A stretch of 64,000 bases of DNA from Lacimicrobium alkaliphilum (GCF_001466725.1 NZ_CP013650.1:2728001-2792000); one strand, 5' to 3'. Positions 9,664 to 20,263 are shown, counted from the first letter of the stretch. Made by a program: numbers and translations. Notes: a model not told the origin generated them from the letters alone.

Positions 9664-10436
9664 TGCTGGCAAAGCGGATTATCCCCTGTCTCGATGTCAA
9701 AGACGGCAAAGTCGTAAAAGGTGTACAGTTTCGCAATCATGAAATTGTCGGTGATATCGAGCCGCTGGCGGAGGCCTATGCCAAAGCCGGGGCCGATGAG
9801 CTGGTGTTTTACGATATCACCGCCTCCAGCGATGCCAGAGTGGTAGATAAAAGCTGGGTCAGCCGGGTCGCCAGGGTCATTGATATTCCCTTTTGTGTGG
9901 CGGGCGGTATTAAATCCGTAGCAGATGCCGGGCGCATACTGGAAATGGGGGCAGACAAAATCTCGGTCAATTCCCCGGCCCTGGCTGATCCTGAGTTGAT
10001 CACCCGGTTACATGACCGTTTTGGCCAGCAATGTGTGGTGATCGGCATTGACAGTTTTTATGATGAGCAAAGCGGCGTATATCAGGTTAAACAGTTTACC
10101 GGCGATGAAAAACGCACTCAGACCACCGCCTGGCAAACAGCCGACTGGGTCAATGAAGTACAGGCCAGAGGCGCTGGTGAAATTGTACTTAACTGCATGA
10201 ATCAGGACGGTGTGCGTCAGGGCTATGACATTAAGCAACTTAAAAGCATTCGTCAGCACTGCAAGGTGCCGCTGATTGCGTCCGGCGGAGCCGGTGAAAT
10301 GCAGCATTTCAGTGATGTATTCCTGCAGGCCGATGTGGACGGTGCTCTGGCGGCATCGGTATTTCACAAAGGGATTATTGCGCTCCGGGAACTAAAAGAT
10401 TTTCTGCGTAACCAGCACATTCCTATCAGAACCTGA
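9663..10436 (+). CDS. hisF: imidazole glycerol phosphate synthase, cyclase subunit
   Basis: HisF is the TIM-barrel partner of HisH; it makes imidazole glycerol phosphate and AICAR. I place the start at the ATG at 9663 ([20 protein letters not shown]), which matches the family N-terminus with catalytic Asp11, overlaps the hisA stop and has GGAG upstream. An ATG 15 nt earlier lies inside hisA and adds five unlikely residues. Other family segments are [14 protein letters not shown] and [13 protein letters not shown]. The 257-residue length is normal. Confidence 0.96.
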   Translation: MLAKRIIPCLDVKDGKVVKGVQFRNHEIVGDIEPLAEAYAKAGADELVFYDITASSDARVVDKSWVSRVARVIDIPFCVAGGIKSVADAGRILEMGADKISVNSPALADPELITRLHDRFGQQCVVIGIDSFYDEQSGVYQVKQFTGDEKRTQTTAWQTADWVNEVQARGAGEIVLNCMNQDGVRQGYDIKQLKSIRQHCKVPLIASGGAGEMQHFSDVFLQADVDGALAASVFHKGIIALRELKDFLRNQHIPIRT

Positions 10437-10451
10437 AAAAGAGACGTATCA

Positions 10452-11078
10452 ATGTTAGTGACTCAAGACAACCTCAACGCCCTGGCCTGGGACAAAATGG
10501 ATGACCTGATCCCGGTGGTGGTTCAGCACGCAGTATCCGGCAAGATCCTGATGCAGGGTTATATGAACCCGCAGGCGGCAATAAAGACACTGGAAACCTC
10601 AACGGTCACCTTTTACAGCCGATCCAAACAGCGACTCTGGACTAAAGGGGAAAGCTCCGGTCACACTCTGGATTTGGTGGAGCTATCCGCTGATTGCGAT
10701 CAGGATTGCCTGATAGCCCTCGCCCATCCTAACGGCCCCACCTGCCACCTTGGCACACCAAGTTGCTGGCAGCAAGGTGCGACACCCGGGATGACCTTTA
10801 TCGGGGAACTGGAGCAGGTGCTGGCCGGCCGTAAACAGGCCAGTCCGGACAGCAGCTATACCGCCAGCCTGTATGCCAAAGGCATCAAGCGCATCGCTCA
10901 GAAAGTCGGCGAAGAGGGTGTAGAAACTGCACTGGCCGCCACGGTAGCTGATCTGGAAGAACTGAAAAATGAAAGTGCCGATCTGCTCTACCACCTGATT
11001 GTGTTACTGCAGGCCAGCGGTTTGCAGTTAGCCGATGTTATTGAGTTGCTAAAACAGCGCCATCAGGGCAAAACCTGA
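10452..11078 (+). CDS. hisI: bifunctional phosphoribosyl-AMP cyclohydrolase / phosphoribosyl-ATP pyrophosphatase
   Basis: This HisI-HisE fusion of 208 residues carries out the second and third steps of the pathway. The N-terminal cyclohydrolase domain has [16 protein letters not shown] and the metal-binding cysteines in [12 protein letters not shown] and CHLGTPSCW. The C-terminal pyrophosphohydrolase domain (about residue 115 on) has [23 protein letters not shown]. It is the last his gene, separated by 15 nt from hisF. No convincing terminator follows; the next 490 bp are filled with hairpin-forming repeats that could serve that role. Confidence 0.97.
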   Translation: MLVTQDNLNALAWDKMDDLIPVVVQHAVSGKILMQGYMNPQAAIKTLETSTVTFYSRSKQRLWTKGESSGHTLDLVELSADCDQDCLIALAHPNGPTCHLGTPSCWQQGATPGMTFIGELEQVLAGRKQASPDSSYTASLYAKGIKRIAQKVGEEGVETALAATVADLEELKNESADLLYHLIVLLQASGLQLADVIELLKQRHQGKT

Positions 11079-11096
11079 CCCTTGACTAAAAGCCTG

Positions 11097-11169
11097 TTCA
11101 CCACAGGAACTCAGAGAACACGGAGAACGTCAGGGTTTATGCCTTAAAATCTCGGTGATCTCTGCGCCC
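11097..11169. repeat. palindromic intergenic repeat, module 1 of a three-part cluster
   Basis: A left arm (CTCAGAGAACACGGAGA, about 11111-11127) faces a right arm (TCTCGGTGATCTCTGCG, about 11150-11166). The two are imperfect reverse complements, forming a hairpin. The word pattern is the same 7-8 nt type seen in the other repeats of this window. Confidence 0.65.
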
Positions 11170-11206
11170 CCAACTTGGCGAGTTCCCAAAAGTCGGCAGC
11201 AGTTTT

Positions 11207-11268
11207 CTTCGTGATCTTCGTGCGCTTCGTGGTGCAAAATACTCAATCACGAAGGGCGCGAAGAGGGT
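11207..11268. repeat. palindromic intergenic repeat, module 2 (CTTCGTG type)
   Basis: Three near-tandem words (CTTCGTGAT, CTTCGTGCG, CTTCGTGGTG) form the left arm, a 12-nt loop follows, and CACGAAGGGCGCGAAGAGGG forms the right arm. It is related in design to the neighbouring modules, but its word is CTTCGTG rather than CTCTGCG. Confidence 0.75.
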
Positions 11269-11282
11269 AACAACGTACTGCT

Positions 11283-11369
11283 TTAAAACCTCTGCGTCCC
11301 CGCGCCTTTGCGAGATTACCCGCTTTTCTTTGTTTGATCTCGCAGAGACACTGAGAGCGCAGAGACTTA
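11283..11369. repeat. palindromic intergenic repeat, module 3 (CTCTGCG/GATCTCGCAGAGAC type)
   Basis: Left arm CCTCTGCGTCCCCGCGCC and TTTGCGAGAT, then a T-rich loop with CTTTGTTT, then right arm GATCTCGCAGAGACACTGAG and AGCGCAGAGA. It aligns closely with the reverse complement of 14228-14310 and with 63590-63668, sharing the outer TTAAAACCTCTG and the core TTTGATCTCGCAGAGAC. It lies between hisI and the cytochrome b561 gene and carries no credible gene. Confidence 0.82.
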
Positions 11370-11568
11370 AATCATGCCAACCCGGTCTTCTCCGCTTACT
11401 CTGCGACTCCACGGTGAGTGCAAGCTTTTTGTCAACTGAAAAAGGTTTCGCTCACCTTGAGAACATTCTATTAAATCGAACCTTTAAACGGATTTTTCGC
11501 CATTTAATTTTTTCTGATAGCCCTATATGCTGTTAACCGTAAATAAATAGCAGCAGTAAAGGACGATG

Positions 11569-12102
11569 ATGAAAAGCAACGGTGATAACTGGGATCTGCC
11601 TATAATTATTCTGCACTGGCTCAGTGCTATTACCGTTATTGGCCTGTTTGCACTGGGTTGGTGGATGGTGGATCTGACCTATTACAGCGACTGGTACAAA
11701 ACCGCCCCTCATACTCATAAAAGCGTCGGTATTTTACTCGCTCTGCTTACCCTGTTCAGATTATATTGGATAGCAACCCACAAACGCCCTGCTCCCCTTG
11801 GCAGCAAAGCTGAGCGGCGACTATCCGCTCTGGCCCATAAACTGATCTATCTGCTGCTCATATTGCTATTTACCAGTGGTTACCTTATATCCACTGCCGA
11901 TGGCCGCGGTATTGAAGTTTTCAACTGGTTCACAGTACCGGGTTTAGGGTCATTGATAGAAAATCAGGAAGATCTGGCCGGTGATATTCATGAGTGGCTG
12001 GCCTACATCCTTATTGGGCTGGCAATATTGCATGCTGTAGCAGCATTGAAACACCATCTTATCGACAAAGATAAGACGCTGATCCGTATGCTTAAACCTT
12101 AA
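11569..12102 (+). CDS. cytochrome b561 family membrane protein
   Basis: This is a four-helix di-heme cytochrome b561 of the bacterial CybB/YceJ type, about 177 residues, in the inner membrane. Candidate heme-ligand histidines lie in LHWLSA (helix 1), HTHKSVG (helix 2 start), HEWLAY and HAVAALKHH (helix 4). The second of two adjacent ATGs is chosen because AAAGGA is then 5 nt upstream; the first ATG would leave only 2 nt. It is followed after 30 nt by a YceI protein, the same order as E. coli yceJ-yceI. The pair probably forms one transcript; electron donor and acceptor are not known from sequence. Confidence 0.9.
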   Translation: MKSNGDNWDLPIIILHWLSAITVIGLFALGWWMVDLTYYSDWYKTAPHTHKSVGILLALLTLFRLYWIATHKRPAPLGSKAERRLSALAHKLIYLLLILLFTSGYLISTADGRGIEVFNWFTVPGLGSLIENQEDLAGDIHEWLAYILIGLAILHAVAALKHHLIDKDKTLIRMLKP

Positions 12103-12132
12103 GCAAGAAACGTTACCAATGGAGAGAAAACG

Positions 12133-12702
12133 ATGAAAAAGATCACTTTAAGTCTGGCCGCACTGGCCTTAACCAGCACCCCTTTACTGGCGGCTGACTA
12201 TGTAATTGACAGTAAAGGCGCTCATGCGTCCATTAACTTTAAGATTCAACACCTGGGTTACTCCTGGCTGACAGGTCGTTTCAATAACTTTGATGGTGAG
12301 TTCAGCTATGACGCCGACAAACCTGAAGCCTCAAGTATCACTGTCAATATCGATCCGGCCAGCATCGATTCCAATCATGCCGAGCGTGATAAGCACCTGC
12401 GTAGCGATGACTTCCTGCATGTAGATAAGTTTAAAAGCGCGAAGTTTGTCAGCACCAAAGTACAGGCCGATGATGACGGCAGTCTGAACCTGCATGGCGA
12501 CCTCACCTTACATGGAGTGACCAAGCCTGTGGTGATTGAAGTGGAAAAAGTCGGTGAAGGTCAGGACCCCTGGGGCGGATACCGTGTCGGCTTTGAAGGT
12601 GAAACCACCATTGCACTGAAGGATTTTGGTATCGATTACGATCTTGGCCCCGCCTCAACCCATGTTGAGCTTGAACTGCATATTGAAGGCGTGCGTCAAT
12701 AG
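12133..12702 (+). CDS. yceI: YceI family periplasmic lipid-binding-like protein
   Basis: A 189-residue secreted protein whose signal peptide (MKKITLSLAALALTSTPLLA) is followed by a lipocalin-like YceI domain. Family features include HASINFKIQHLGYSWLTGRF, NHAERDKHLRSDDFLHV and LHGDLTLHGVTKPVVIE. YceI proteins bind polyisoprenoid-type molecules in a closed beta-barrel and are often induced at high pH or osmotic stress. The adjacent cytochrome b561 gene suggests a joint membrane-periplasm function. GGAGAG precedes the ATG. A hairpin repeat begins 12 nt after the stop. Confidence 0.93.
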   Translation: MKKITLSLAALALTSTPLLAADYVIDSKGAHASINFKIQHLGYSWLTGRFNNFDGEFSYDADKPEASSITVNIDPASIDSNHAERDKHLRSDDFLHVDKFKSAKFVSTKVQADDDGSLNLHGDLTLHGVTKPVVIEVEKVGEGQDPWGGYRVGFEGETTIALKDFGIDYDLGPASTHVELELHIEGVRQ

Positions 12703-12713
12703 CCGATAGTAAT

Positions 12714-12799
12714 ATTCACCACAGAGGCACAGAGGGCACAAAGGTATTAATGGTTTAGCCCTTTTACTTTTCTTTGCCCGCCGTGCTCTGTGGTTGAAT
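12714..12799. repeat. palindromic intergenic repeat (CACAGAGG type)
   Basis: The arm CACCACAGAGGCACAGAGGG at 12717-12736 is mirrored, with mismatches, by an arm at about 12772-12799 containing GTGCTCTGTGGTTGAAT. It sits exactly in the convergent gap between yceI and yghU, where a bidirectional terminator would be expected. Confidence 0.75.
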
Positions 12800-12814
12800 G
12801 CTTTTTGACACCGG

Positions 12815-13687
12815 TTAATCGCCAGAAGTGATTTTATCCTGAGTTTTATGGATAAAATCGCTGGCGTCGTGACGTTCATGTAACTGCTCAGATTCCTCAC
12901 CCCATCGTTTGTTCACCATTTGGCCTCGTTTCACTGCCGGGCGTTGAGCAATACGCTCGGCCCAGTCAAGCACATGGGGATAGCTATGGGCCTCAAGGAA
13001 CTCCGCCGCCTCATATACCTTATTTCTTACCAGTGCCCCATACCACGGCCAGATAGCCATATCAGCAATGCTGTATTCCTCACCGGCGATATAGGGGTGT
13101 TGTGATAACTGTCGATTAAGCACATCAAGCTGGCGCTTCACCTCCATAGTATAACGGTCGATAGGATACTGATATTTCTCTGGCGCGTAGGCATAAAAAT
13201 GACCAAAGCCACCACCCAATATGGGCCCACTGCTCATTTGCCAGAATAACCAGTTCAGGCACTCAGTACGTTGTCCGGGTTGCTCAGGAATAAAAGCCGA
13301 GAACTTCTCTGCCAGGTAGAGCAGAATCGAACCCGACTCGAACACCCTGACAGGCTGACCTGCACTGTAATCCAACAGTGCCGGGATCTTGGAGTTAGGG
13401 TTCACAGAGACAAAACCTGAACCAAATTGCTCCCCCTCCATAATGTCGACCAACCAGGCATCATATCCGGCCTCGCTGATGCCTTTTTCTAACAGTTCTT
13501 CTAATAACACCGTTACCTTGACACCATTTGGTGTGGCCAGAGAGTAAAGCTGTAAATCATGTTTACCCCTGGGCAATTGTTTATCATGGGTAGGGCCTGC
13601 CACAGGACGATTGATATTGGTAAACTTACCACCACTTTGTTTCTCCCACTTCCATACTCTTGGGGGCGTATAGGCTTTATCAGACAT
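12815..13687 (-). CDS. yghU: glutathione-dependent disulfide-bond oxidoreductase, YghU-like
   Basis: A 290-residue glutathione S-transferase family protein. After a characteristic N-terminal extension (PPRVWKWEKQSGGKFTNINRP) comes a thioredoxin-like domain with LYSLATPNGVKVTVLLEEL and the glutathione-binding segment FESGSILLYLAEKF. An all-helical C-terminal domain with YSIADMAIWPWYG follows. The N-terminal extension and the TPNG motif are as in E. coli YghU, which reduces disulfides using two glutathiones. It is transcribed toward yceI and diverges from a small zinc-ribbon gene 56 bp away. Confidence 0.92.
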   Translation of the reverse strand: MSDKAYTPPRVWKWEKQSGGKFTNINRPVAGPTHDKQLPRGKHDLQLYSLATPNGVKVTVLLEELLEKGISEAGYDAWLVDIMEGEQFGSGFVSVNPNSKIPALLDYSAGQPVRVFESGSILLYLAEKFSAFIPEQPGQRTECLNWLFWQMSSGPILGGGFGHFYAYAPEKYQYPIDRYTMEVKRQLDVLNRQLSQHPYIAGEEYSIADMAIWPWYGALVRNKVYEAAEFLEAHSYPHVLDWAERIAQRPAVKRGQMVNKRWGEESEQLHERHDASDFIHKTQDKITSGD

Positions 13688-13743
13688 CAGGGATCCTTAA
13701 TATGTTAGGGTTGGTATAAAACACTACACTAGCACAACAGTTA

Positions 13744-13995
13744 ATGGCAAAACCCAGGAAAAAACTCCCCTCAAGAACAGTAGATGTGAATTGCGCAGCT
13801 TGTCGTACAGCACTTTACAAGTACAAAAAAGGCGGCAAGGGTAGTCTGGTTAAGTGTTTTGTAGAGCGTATCAGCCAGGACTATACTCACACACCCTGCA
13901 CCTGCCCTGGTTGTGGGCAGGTTTTCGCCCGTGAAACTATGATCAGAGGCACACCCGCATATAAGATCATCGGAGGGAAAGTGCAGGTTAAGTAG
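13744..13995 (+). CDS. small zinc-ribbon-like protein, unknown function
   Basis: An 83-residue basic protein has two cysteine pairs, VNCAACRTAL (near 18) and CTCPGCGQVF (near 53), spaced like a zinc ribbon. Other visible parts are a lysine-rich N-terminus and the GGKGSLVKCF segment. The four cysteines probably bind one zinc. It has no obvious strong ribosome site. It is divergent from yghU with a 56-bp shared promoter region, and a palindrome (13997-14027) follows its stop. I recognise the fold type but no assigned function. Confidence 0.75.
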   Translation: MAKPRKKLPSRTVDVNCAACRTALYKYKKGGKGSLVKCFVERISQDYTHTPCTCPGCGQVFARETMIRGTPAYKIIGGKVQVK

Positions 13996-14227
13996 CCTGG
14001 AAGCGGGTCGGGCCGACCATTTCCAGCACCTTTAAATTTTGCAAAGTACCATCCGTTAATATCAAGCGCTCAGAGGTGCCGGGCTTGCCCCGGTACCTTT
14101 ATGGGTCTCGCTGCAAGGGGATAATCAACAGCACGGCCGTTGGTAAGAGGTCCTGATTTTTATCAGGATGACGGTGTAATGTCTATGTTCTCTCCCAAAA
14201 GCACTGTGTATTTTGATTCTATTCATA

Positions 14228-14310
14228 TCTCAGCGTCTCTGCGTCTCTGCGAGATCAAAAACAAAAAGCCAGATGATCTCGCAAAGGCGCAGGGACACAG
14301 AGGTTTTAAG
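14228..14310. repeat. palindromic intergenic repeat (CTCTGCG/GATCTCGCAGAGAC type), inverted copy
   Basis: TCTCAGCGTCTCTGCGTCTC and TGCGAGATC are followed by a loop with AAAAACAAAAAGCC and then GATCTCGCAAAGGCGCAGGG and ACACAGAGGTTTTAA. Read on the minus strand it aligns along its length with 11283-11369. Confidence 0.82.
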
Positions 14311-14327
14311 TGTCTGAAACGAATCAG

Positions 14328-14378
14328 GGCCACCTGATAACAGGTGGCCTTGATTCTGAATAGGAGCCTGGCGGTGTG
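14328..14378 (-). pseudogene. duplicated rrn terminator and 3' end of a second, broken 5S copy
   Basis: This 51-nt segment is identical to 14673-14723, which contains the real rrn terminator and the last bases of 5S rRNA. The resemblance stops at GTGTG, where a REP-like palindrome begins, and a short 5S-like piece (GCTCTCACATGGGG, about 14411-14424) resumes after it. It is best read as the remains of a tandem second 5S gene. Confidence 0.75.
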
Positions 14379-14405
14379 AACAGCGTCGGACTGAAGCCCG
14401 ACCTA
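14377..14405 (-). repeat. REP-like palindrome
   Basis: On the minus strand it reads GTAGGTCGGGCTTCAGTCCG then ACGC. It has a GTAG head followed by a GTCGG/CCGAC stem, the shape of gammaproteobacterial REP elements mobilised by RAYT transposases. No RAYT gene is in the window. Confidence 0.65.
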
Positions 14406-14542
14406 CTGGGTGCTCTCACATGGGGGTGAGCGAAGACCGTTATGCCTGTGGCATAACGCAGCTGAGTGAACGACGAGCAGGGAGGCGAGGCTGGAGGCTG
14501 CCCCAGGGACGGGTGACAGATGACTCCCTCCTGCAATACGCT

Positions 14543-14641
14543 TATCCCCTAGACAGTCCGATGGGTTGGGTTTGCCTATGAAGTAGGCACGCTAGCCTGA
14601 TTCAGGAGCAGGCCACCTGTAACATTTGAGGTAAGGGGATA
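14543..14641. other. structured segment bounded by 8-bp inverted ends, unknown
   Basis: TATCCCCT (14543-14550) and AGGGGATA (14634-14641) form inverted ends around internal hairpins such as GCCTA-TGAAG-TAGGC (14574-14588) and CCTGATTCAGG (about 14596-14606). It might be a short mobile-element relic or a structured RNA; I cannot assign it. Confidence 0.4.
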
Positions 14642-14670
14642 CTCAATCTTTTCGCTGCGCACAACGAAAA

Positions 14671-14696
14671 AAGGCCACCTGATAACAGGTGGCCTT
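14671..14696 (-). terminator. rrn operon rho-independent terminator
   Basis: An 11-bp perfect stem (AAGGCCACCTG / CAGGTGGCCTT) precedes a T run on the minus strand, about 15 nt after the 5S 3' end. Confidence 0.9.
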
Positions 14697-14710
14697 GATT
14701 CTGAATAGGA

Positions 14711-14827
14711 GCCTGGCGGTGTGCTACTCTCACATGGGGAAACCCCACACTACCATCGCCGCTGTTACGTTTCACTGCTGAGTTCGGAATGGATCAGGTG
14801 GTTCCGTAACGCTATGGCCGCCAGGCA
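14711..14827 (-). rRNA. rrf: 5S ribosomal RNA
   Basis: The minus strand begins TGCCTGGCGGCCATAGCG and ends near CACACCGCCAGGC, so the two ends pair. The internal segment CCGAACTCAGCAGTGAAACG is the conserved 5S loop region. The length, about 117 nt, is normal. It lies about 100 nt downstream of 23S and directly before the rrn terminator. Confidence 0.96.
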
Positions 14828-15063
14828 AAACTGGTTTTAATAATTTGGTACAAGCTTTAAAGAAATCAATTGTAGCGTCATGGTTGAATCAGTTGTGGCT
14901 ACACATACATCGTAATTTGGGCGTTGTATGGTTAAGCCTCACGGGCAATTAGTACAGGTTAGCTTAACGCCTTACAACGCTTCCACACCCTGCCTATCAA
15001 CGTCTTAGTCTCAGACAACCCTTCAGGACAGTAAACTGTCAGGGATGACTCATCTTGGGGCTC

Positions 15064-15094
<31 letters not shown>

Positions 15095-15263
15095 GATTCC
15101 GAACGTAGCTACCGGGCAGTGCCATTGGCATGACAACCCGAACACCAGCGGTTCGTCCACTCCGGTCCTCTCGTACTAGGAGCAGCTCCCCTCAATCATC
15201 CAGCGCCCACGGCAGATAGGGACCGAACTGTCTCACGACGTTCTAAACCCAGCTCGCGTACCA

Positions 15264-15296
<33 letters not shown>

Positions 15297-15298
15297 GA

Positions 15299-15341
<43 letters not shown>

Positions 15342-15370
15342 ACCGCCGTCGATATGAACTCTTGGGCGGT

Positions 15371-15426
<56 letters not shown>

Positions 15427-15427
15427 A

Positions 15428-15469
<42 letters not shown>

Positions 15470-15851
15470 GTGTCTGTCTCGCAGTTAAGCTGGCTTATGC
15501 CATTACACTAACCTCCTGATGTCCGACCAGGATTAGCCAACCTTCGTGCTCCTCCGTTACGCTTTGGGAGGAGACCGCCCCAGTCAAACTACCCACCAGA
15601 CACTGTCCGCAATCCCGATAAGGGACCAACGTTAGAACATCAAACATACAAGGGTGGTATTTCAAGGGCAGCTCCACATCATCTGGCGACAATGCTTCAT
15701 AGCCTCCCACCTATCCTACACATGTAGGGTCAATGTTCAGTGCCAAGCTGTAGTAAAGGTTCACGGGGTCTTTCCGTCTAGCCGCGGGTACACCGCATCT
15801 TCACGGCAATTTCAATTTCACTGAGTCTCGGGTGGAGACAGCGTGGCCATG

Positions 15852-15946
<95 letters not shown>

Positions 15947-16639
15947 CAAGAGCTTCGCCTAAGCTAACCCCATCAATTAACCTTCCGGCACCGGGCAGGT
16001 GTCACACCGTATACGTCATCTTTCGATTTAGCACAGTGCTGTGTTTTTAATAAACAGTCCCAGCCACCTGGTCACTGCGGCCCCCATTCGCTTACGGCGT
16101 AAAGCCTTCACAAACAGGGGCGTACCTTCTCCCGAAGTTACGGTACTATTTTGCCGAGTTCCTTCACCCGAGTTCTCTCAAGCGCCTTGGTATTCTCTAC
16201 CTGACCACCTGTGTCGGTTTGGGGTACGGTCAGTATTATCATAAGCTTAGAGGCTTTTCCTGGAAGCAGGGCATCTGCAACTTCATCACCGTAGTGACTC
16301 GTCTCGTGTCTCAGAATTAATGAACCGGATTTACCTAATTCATCTCCCTACGCACTTTCACATGGACTACCAACGCCATGCCTGCATAGCCTTCTCCGTC
16401 CCCCTTCACTGATAATACCGGTACGGGAATATTAACCCGTTTCCCATCGACTACGCCTTTCGGCCTCGCCTTAGGGGCCGACTTACCCTGCCCTGATTAG
16501 CATGGGACAGGAAACCTTGGTCTTCCGGCGAGGGGGTTTTTCACCCCCTTTATCGTTACTCATGTCAGCATTCGCACTTGTGATATGTCCAGCAACCCTC
16601 TCGAGTCACCTTCAGCCACTTACACAACGCTCCCCTACC

Positions 16640-16764
16640 CAGCGTGCATCCCACAAACTACTGCATCTCGCTTTCCCATACAGCCTCGACTGTGTTGAGA
16701 ACGCTTTACCGTCGGGCGCTTCGCGCGTCGACGTTAATCCAATAGCTTCTGGTGATGCACGCTG
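16640..16764 (-). other. 23S intervening sequence in helix 45
   Basis: CAGCGTGCATC (16640-16650) pairs perfectly with GATGCACGCTG (16754-16764). The E. coli counterpart between the same conserved flanks (CTACCCA ... GCTGCCGCAGCTTCGG, plus-strand reading) is only about 15 nt. An inner hairpin with GCGCTTCGCGC lies near 16719. Confidence 0.85.
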
Positions 16765-16822
16765 CCGCAGCTTCGGTATATTGCTTAGCCCCGTTACATC
16801 TTCCGCGCAGACCGACTCGACT

Positions 16823-16874
<52 letters not shown>

Positions 16875-16919
16875 AGCTGTCTGGGCCTTTCCACATCGTT
16901 TCCCACTTAGCAATATTTT

Positions 16920-16952
<33 letters not shown>

Positions 16953-17372
16953 CTTCACGACGGACGTTAGCACCCGCCGTGTGTCTCCCGGATAGCACTC
17001 TACGGTATTCGGAGTTTGCATGGGGTTGGTAAGTCGGGATGACCCCCTAGCCCAAACAGTGCTCTACCCCCGTAGGTGTTCGTCCGAGGCGCTACCTAAA
17101 TAGCTTTCGGGGAGAACCAGCTATCTCCCGGTTTGATTGGCCTTTCACCCCCAGCCACAAGTCATCTCCTAATTTTTCAACATTAGTGAGTTCGGTCCTC
17201 CAGTTGATGTTACTCAACCTTCAACCTGCCCATGGCTAGATCACCGGGTTTCGGGTCTATACCTAGCAACTGTACGCGCAGTTAACACTCGCTTTCGCTA
17301 CGGCTCCCCTAATCGGTTAACCTCGCTACTAAATATAAGTCGCTGACCCATTATACAAAAGGTACGCCGTCA

Positions 17373-17499
17373 CCCCATCACTAAGCACCCTATTGCTTGA
17401 TTGGCGCGGTTGACCAACGGCTGCTTCGCAGGTCGTTGTTAACCACTCAAGCTTGAGCTGTTCAGTGAGTCTCAACACTAAAGGCACTTAGTGATGGGG
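17373..17499 (-). other. 23S intervening sequence in helix 25
   Basis: CCCCATCACTAAG (17373-17385) pairs perfectly with CTTAGTGATGGGG (17487-17499), extending the helix 25 stem. E. coli has about a dozen nucleotides here. About 115 nt are extra, with an internal hairpin around AACGGCTGCTTCGCAGGTCGTT. Confidence 0.85.
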
Positions 17500-18171
17500 C
17501 TCCGACTGCTTGTACGTATACGGTTTCAGGTTCTATTTCACTCCCCTCACAGGGGTTCTTTTCGCCTTTCCCTCACGGTACTGGTTCACTATCGGTCAGT
17601 TAGGAGTATTTAGCCTTGGAGGATGGTCCCCCCATGTTCAGTCAAGATAACACGTGTCCCGACCTACTCGATTTCACTATCAGTGTTCCTTTGTGTACGG
17701 GGCTATCACCCACTATGGCGGCACTTTCCAGAGCCTTCCACTAAAACACTGATAACTTAAGGGCTACTCCCCGTTCGCTCGCCGCTACTAGGGGAATCTC
17801 GGTTGATTTCTTTTCCTCGGGGTACTTAGATGTTTCAGTTCTCCCGGTTCGCCTCGTTACACTATGTATTCATGTAACGATAATGCATAAATGCACTGGG
17901 TTTCCCCATTCGGACATCTGTGGCTCAAATGCGTTTTGTCAGCTCACCACAGCTTTTCGCAGACTTACACGTCCTTCATCGCCTCTAACTGCCTAGGCAT
18001 CCACCGTATACGCTTTGTTACTTAACCATACAACCCCAAATTACGTCGTAATTCAGTGCTCTACAGCCAAACAACTTCATCAACATTCTCTAATCAAGAA
18101 TACCAATGACGCTACTTCTAGCTAAATCAATTGCTTAATTTAGCTGGATGATTTCTTTATCAGCTTGTCCA

Positions 18172-18187
18172 AATTGTTAAAGAACAG
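18172..18187 (-). promoter_or_regulatory. boxA-like antitermination signal in the 16S-23S spacer
   Basis: The minus strand reads CTGTTCTTTAACAATT, nearly the same as the leader boxA at 20331-20348. It lies between tRNA-Ala and 23S, where a second boxA is usual for Nus-dependent antitermination. Confidence 0.75.
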
Positions 18188-18274
18188 GTTTAAGGCTTAA
18201 AAAACCTTAATCAATACACACTGCTAAAGTGCTTATTCATTAAGGTTATTCTTCTCGTCTTTCACCACACGAAG

Positions 18275-18350
18275 TGGTGGAGCTAAGCGGGATCGAACCG
18301 CTGACCTCCTGCGTGCAAGGCAGGCGCTCTCCCAGCTGAGCTATAGCCCC
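18275..18350 (-). tRNA. alaT: tRNA-Ala (anticodon TGC)
   Basis: A 76-nt cloverleaf begins GGGGCTATAGCTCAGCTGGG and ends in an encoded CCA. The anticodon loop is CTTGCACG with TGC at 18315-18317 (complement). It sits in the rrn spacer between tRNA-Ile and 23S. Confidence 0.97.
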
Positions 18351-18429
18351 TTGATAATGCTGAATGATGAGTGATTAGGACTGAATGCGTTCACTCAGCA
18401 TTCATAACTTATCACTTAGCATTCATGAT

Positions 18430-18506
<77 letters not shown>

Positions 18507-18724
18507 GTTTCTTGCTTTAAGCCTTTTGCCCCATGCTGCGCCTTGATTCGTCGCTCGGTCAGTTATTTAGTGGACTAAACGCCTTTCCTCGCTCCTCAGT
18601 CGGCTTGCCTGGAACAAAATTCATCGCAATAAACCACACTCAACTCATGAGCATGGCTTGCTCGTTCTTTTTTCACAACAAAACAATCTGTGTGGACACT
18701 ACACTAAAAAAGCGCAGCCTTACG

Positions 18725-20263
<1,539 letters not shown>

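Larger units (their letters stand above)
13996..14709. other. gene-free region crowded with palindromes, a repeat and rrn remnants
   Basis: No credible gene lies here. In order it holds: a hairpin around GGGTCGGGCCGACC (13997-14027); a hairpin at about 14081-14101 (GGTGCCGGG / CCCGGTACC) followed by TTTAT; a TCCTGAT-TTTT-ATCAGGA hairpin near 14151; a CTCTGCG-type repeat (14228-14310); an extra copy of the rrn terminator and 5S end (14328-14378); a REP-like palindrome (14377-14403); a structured segment of unknown origin (14428-14641); and the true rrn terminator. The 70-codon minus-strand frame at 14324-14536 runs through these elements and is not supported. Confidence 0.75.

Noticed and set aside
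11097..11369. CRISPR array
   Set aside because: The repeated words are short, imperfect and inverted with no regular spacers; no cas genes are in the window.
14324..14536. 70-codon minus-strand open frame
   Set aside because: It crosses the rrn terminator copy, the REP-like palindrome and hairpins; its composition is not protein-like.
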